DNA from: Chitinimonas_A lacunae
Lineage (GTDB): Bacteria; Pseudomonadota; Gammaproteobacteria; Burkholderiales; Chitinimonadaceae
Assembly: GCF_042650885.1 (NCBI RefSeq)
Contig: NZ_JBHSBU010000001.1
Coordinates: 4,588,001 to 4,652,000 of the forward strand
Direction: 5' to 3'
DNA length: 64,000 bases
The translations under genes and the position numbers were made by a program. The notes below the pieces were generated by a model. It saw nothing but the letters and a program-made list of their open reading frames with translations. It searched no databases and had not been told where the DNA came from. Shown in pieces: positions 63,685-64,000 of the stretch (positions are counted from its first letter, which is position 1; every line of letters begins with the position of its first letter).

Positions 63685-63693
63685 TGCTAGAAT
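63685..63693 (+). promoter_or_regulatory. Extended -10 promoter candidate of dnaB
   Basis: TGCTAGAAT (extended TGn plus TAGAAT), about 36 nt before the dnaB start; no good -35, as is usual for extended -10 promoters. Confidence 0.45.
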
Positions 63694-63729
63694 AGCCGCC
63701 CCCTAGGCTGACCCCAATACCCGGCGAAA

Positions 63730-64000
63730 ATGACCGACGATGCTAACCTGAGCCACCCGGATGCGCAACTCGACGCCATCCGTATGCCGCCCCACTCGCT
63801 AGAAGCGGAACAGTCGGTACTGGGCGGTCTGCTGATCGACAACAATGCCTGGGACCGGATCGCCGATCTGGTGCATGAATCCGATTTCTACCGTGACGAC
63901 CACCGGGTGCTGTACCGGCATATCGCCAAACTGGTCGAATCGGGCCGACCGGCCGATGCGGTGACACTGGCCGAATCTCTCGAAAACGCCAATCAACTGC
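63730..64000 (+). CDS. dnaB: Replicative DNA helicase DnaB, 3'-truncated by the window edge
   Basis: The first 90 residues of DnaB, the hexameric replication-fork helicase. The N-terminal domain motif MPPHSLEAEQSVLGGLLIDN (residues 19-38) and FYRDDHRVLYRHI are diagnostic. The ATPase domain lies beyond the window. Divergent from ratA. Confidence 0.93.
   Translation, partial: MTDDANLSHPDAQLDAIRMPPHSLEAEQSVLGGLLIDNNAWDRIADLVHESDFYRDDHRVLYRHIAKLVESGRPADAVTLAESLENANQL

Noticed and set aside
62756..63706. 316-codon plus-strand open frame over rnfH and ratA
   Set aside because: Shadow frame; rnfH and ratA on the minus strand have clear family motifs and starts.
1..64000. Insertion sequences, prophage genes, integrases or CRISPR arrays
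   Set aside because: No transposase, integrase, phage structural gene or regularly spaced direct repeat array was found.

Overview
The window reads as a chromosomal segment of a GC-rich, flagellated betaproteobacterium, most likely from Neisseriales or a close relative. This is inferred from gene content: an ung / lysC / zipA-ligA / rnfH-ratA / dnaB background, NodIJ-type ABC genes, and polar-type flagellin genes with sigma-28 and sigma-54 promoters. No database search was possible. No insertion sequence, prophage, CRISPR array or rRNA operon is visible. Coding density is high, and AT-rich sequence is confined to intergenic patches.

Bases 1-8.4 kb hold the end of ung, a secreted subtilase, a DedA membrane protein, aspartate kinase, a tRNA-Ser/tRNA-Arg/tRNA-Arg group with a clear promoter and terminator, and an exbB-exbD-tonB operon. 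Bases 8.7-16.2 kb are an oligopeptide ABC uptake operon (binding protein, two permeases, one double ATPase) with a signal-peptide-bearing M3 metallopeptidase inside it. A 2-Cys peroxiredoxin follows, with an OxyR-like half-site upstream. Bases 17.2-22.1 kb (minus strand) carry NodJ- and NodI-type ABC exporter genes separated by a CbiM-like membrane protein, a small alpha/beta hydrolase, a thioredoxin-like [2Fe-2S] ferredoxin and an unrecognised conserved protein. A candidate small RNA precedes zipA. zipA-ligA-galU-acetyltransferase-thioinosine phosphorylase-def form a tight plus-strand series.

The most striking part is 28.4-62.7 kb. A nearly complete set of genes for CMP-legionaminic acid (a bacterial sialic-acid-like sugar) made by the GDP-linked route (legB, legC, legG, legI, NeuD/LegH-like, ptmE, ptmF, legF/ptmB, ptmA) leads directly into a 1703-residue protein that appears to contain four or more glycosyltransferase modules. 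A flagellar filament cluster follows: fliC1-flaG-fliD-fliS-fliT-(DUF2802)-fliK-like-flhB-C-like. After a garR-type reductase gene come a second flagellin gene (fliC2), a DUF3617-like secreted protein, a sugar-methyltransferase-like protein and two long TPR + GT41 (OGT/SPINDLY-type) glycosyltransferases. The two GT41 genes flank a TPR protein and a Ser/Thr/Gly-rich exported protein of unknown function. No Maf (DUF115) gene is present. The simplest joint reading is a protein O-glycosylation island centred on flagellin: the Leg genes make an activated nonulosonate, the multi-module enzyme and the TPR-GT41 enzymes build or attach glycan, and a methyltransferase may cap it. This is inference from gene content and order.

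The two flagellins seem to be driven by different sigma factors: an excellent sigma-28 promoter before fliC1 and an exact sigma-54 consensus about 300 bp before fliC2. A dispersed intergenic repeat of about 58 bp (seven candidate copies, fixed internal spacing, possibly promoter-bearing) also runs through the window. The window ends with rnfH, ratA and the start of dnaB.
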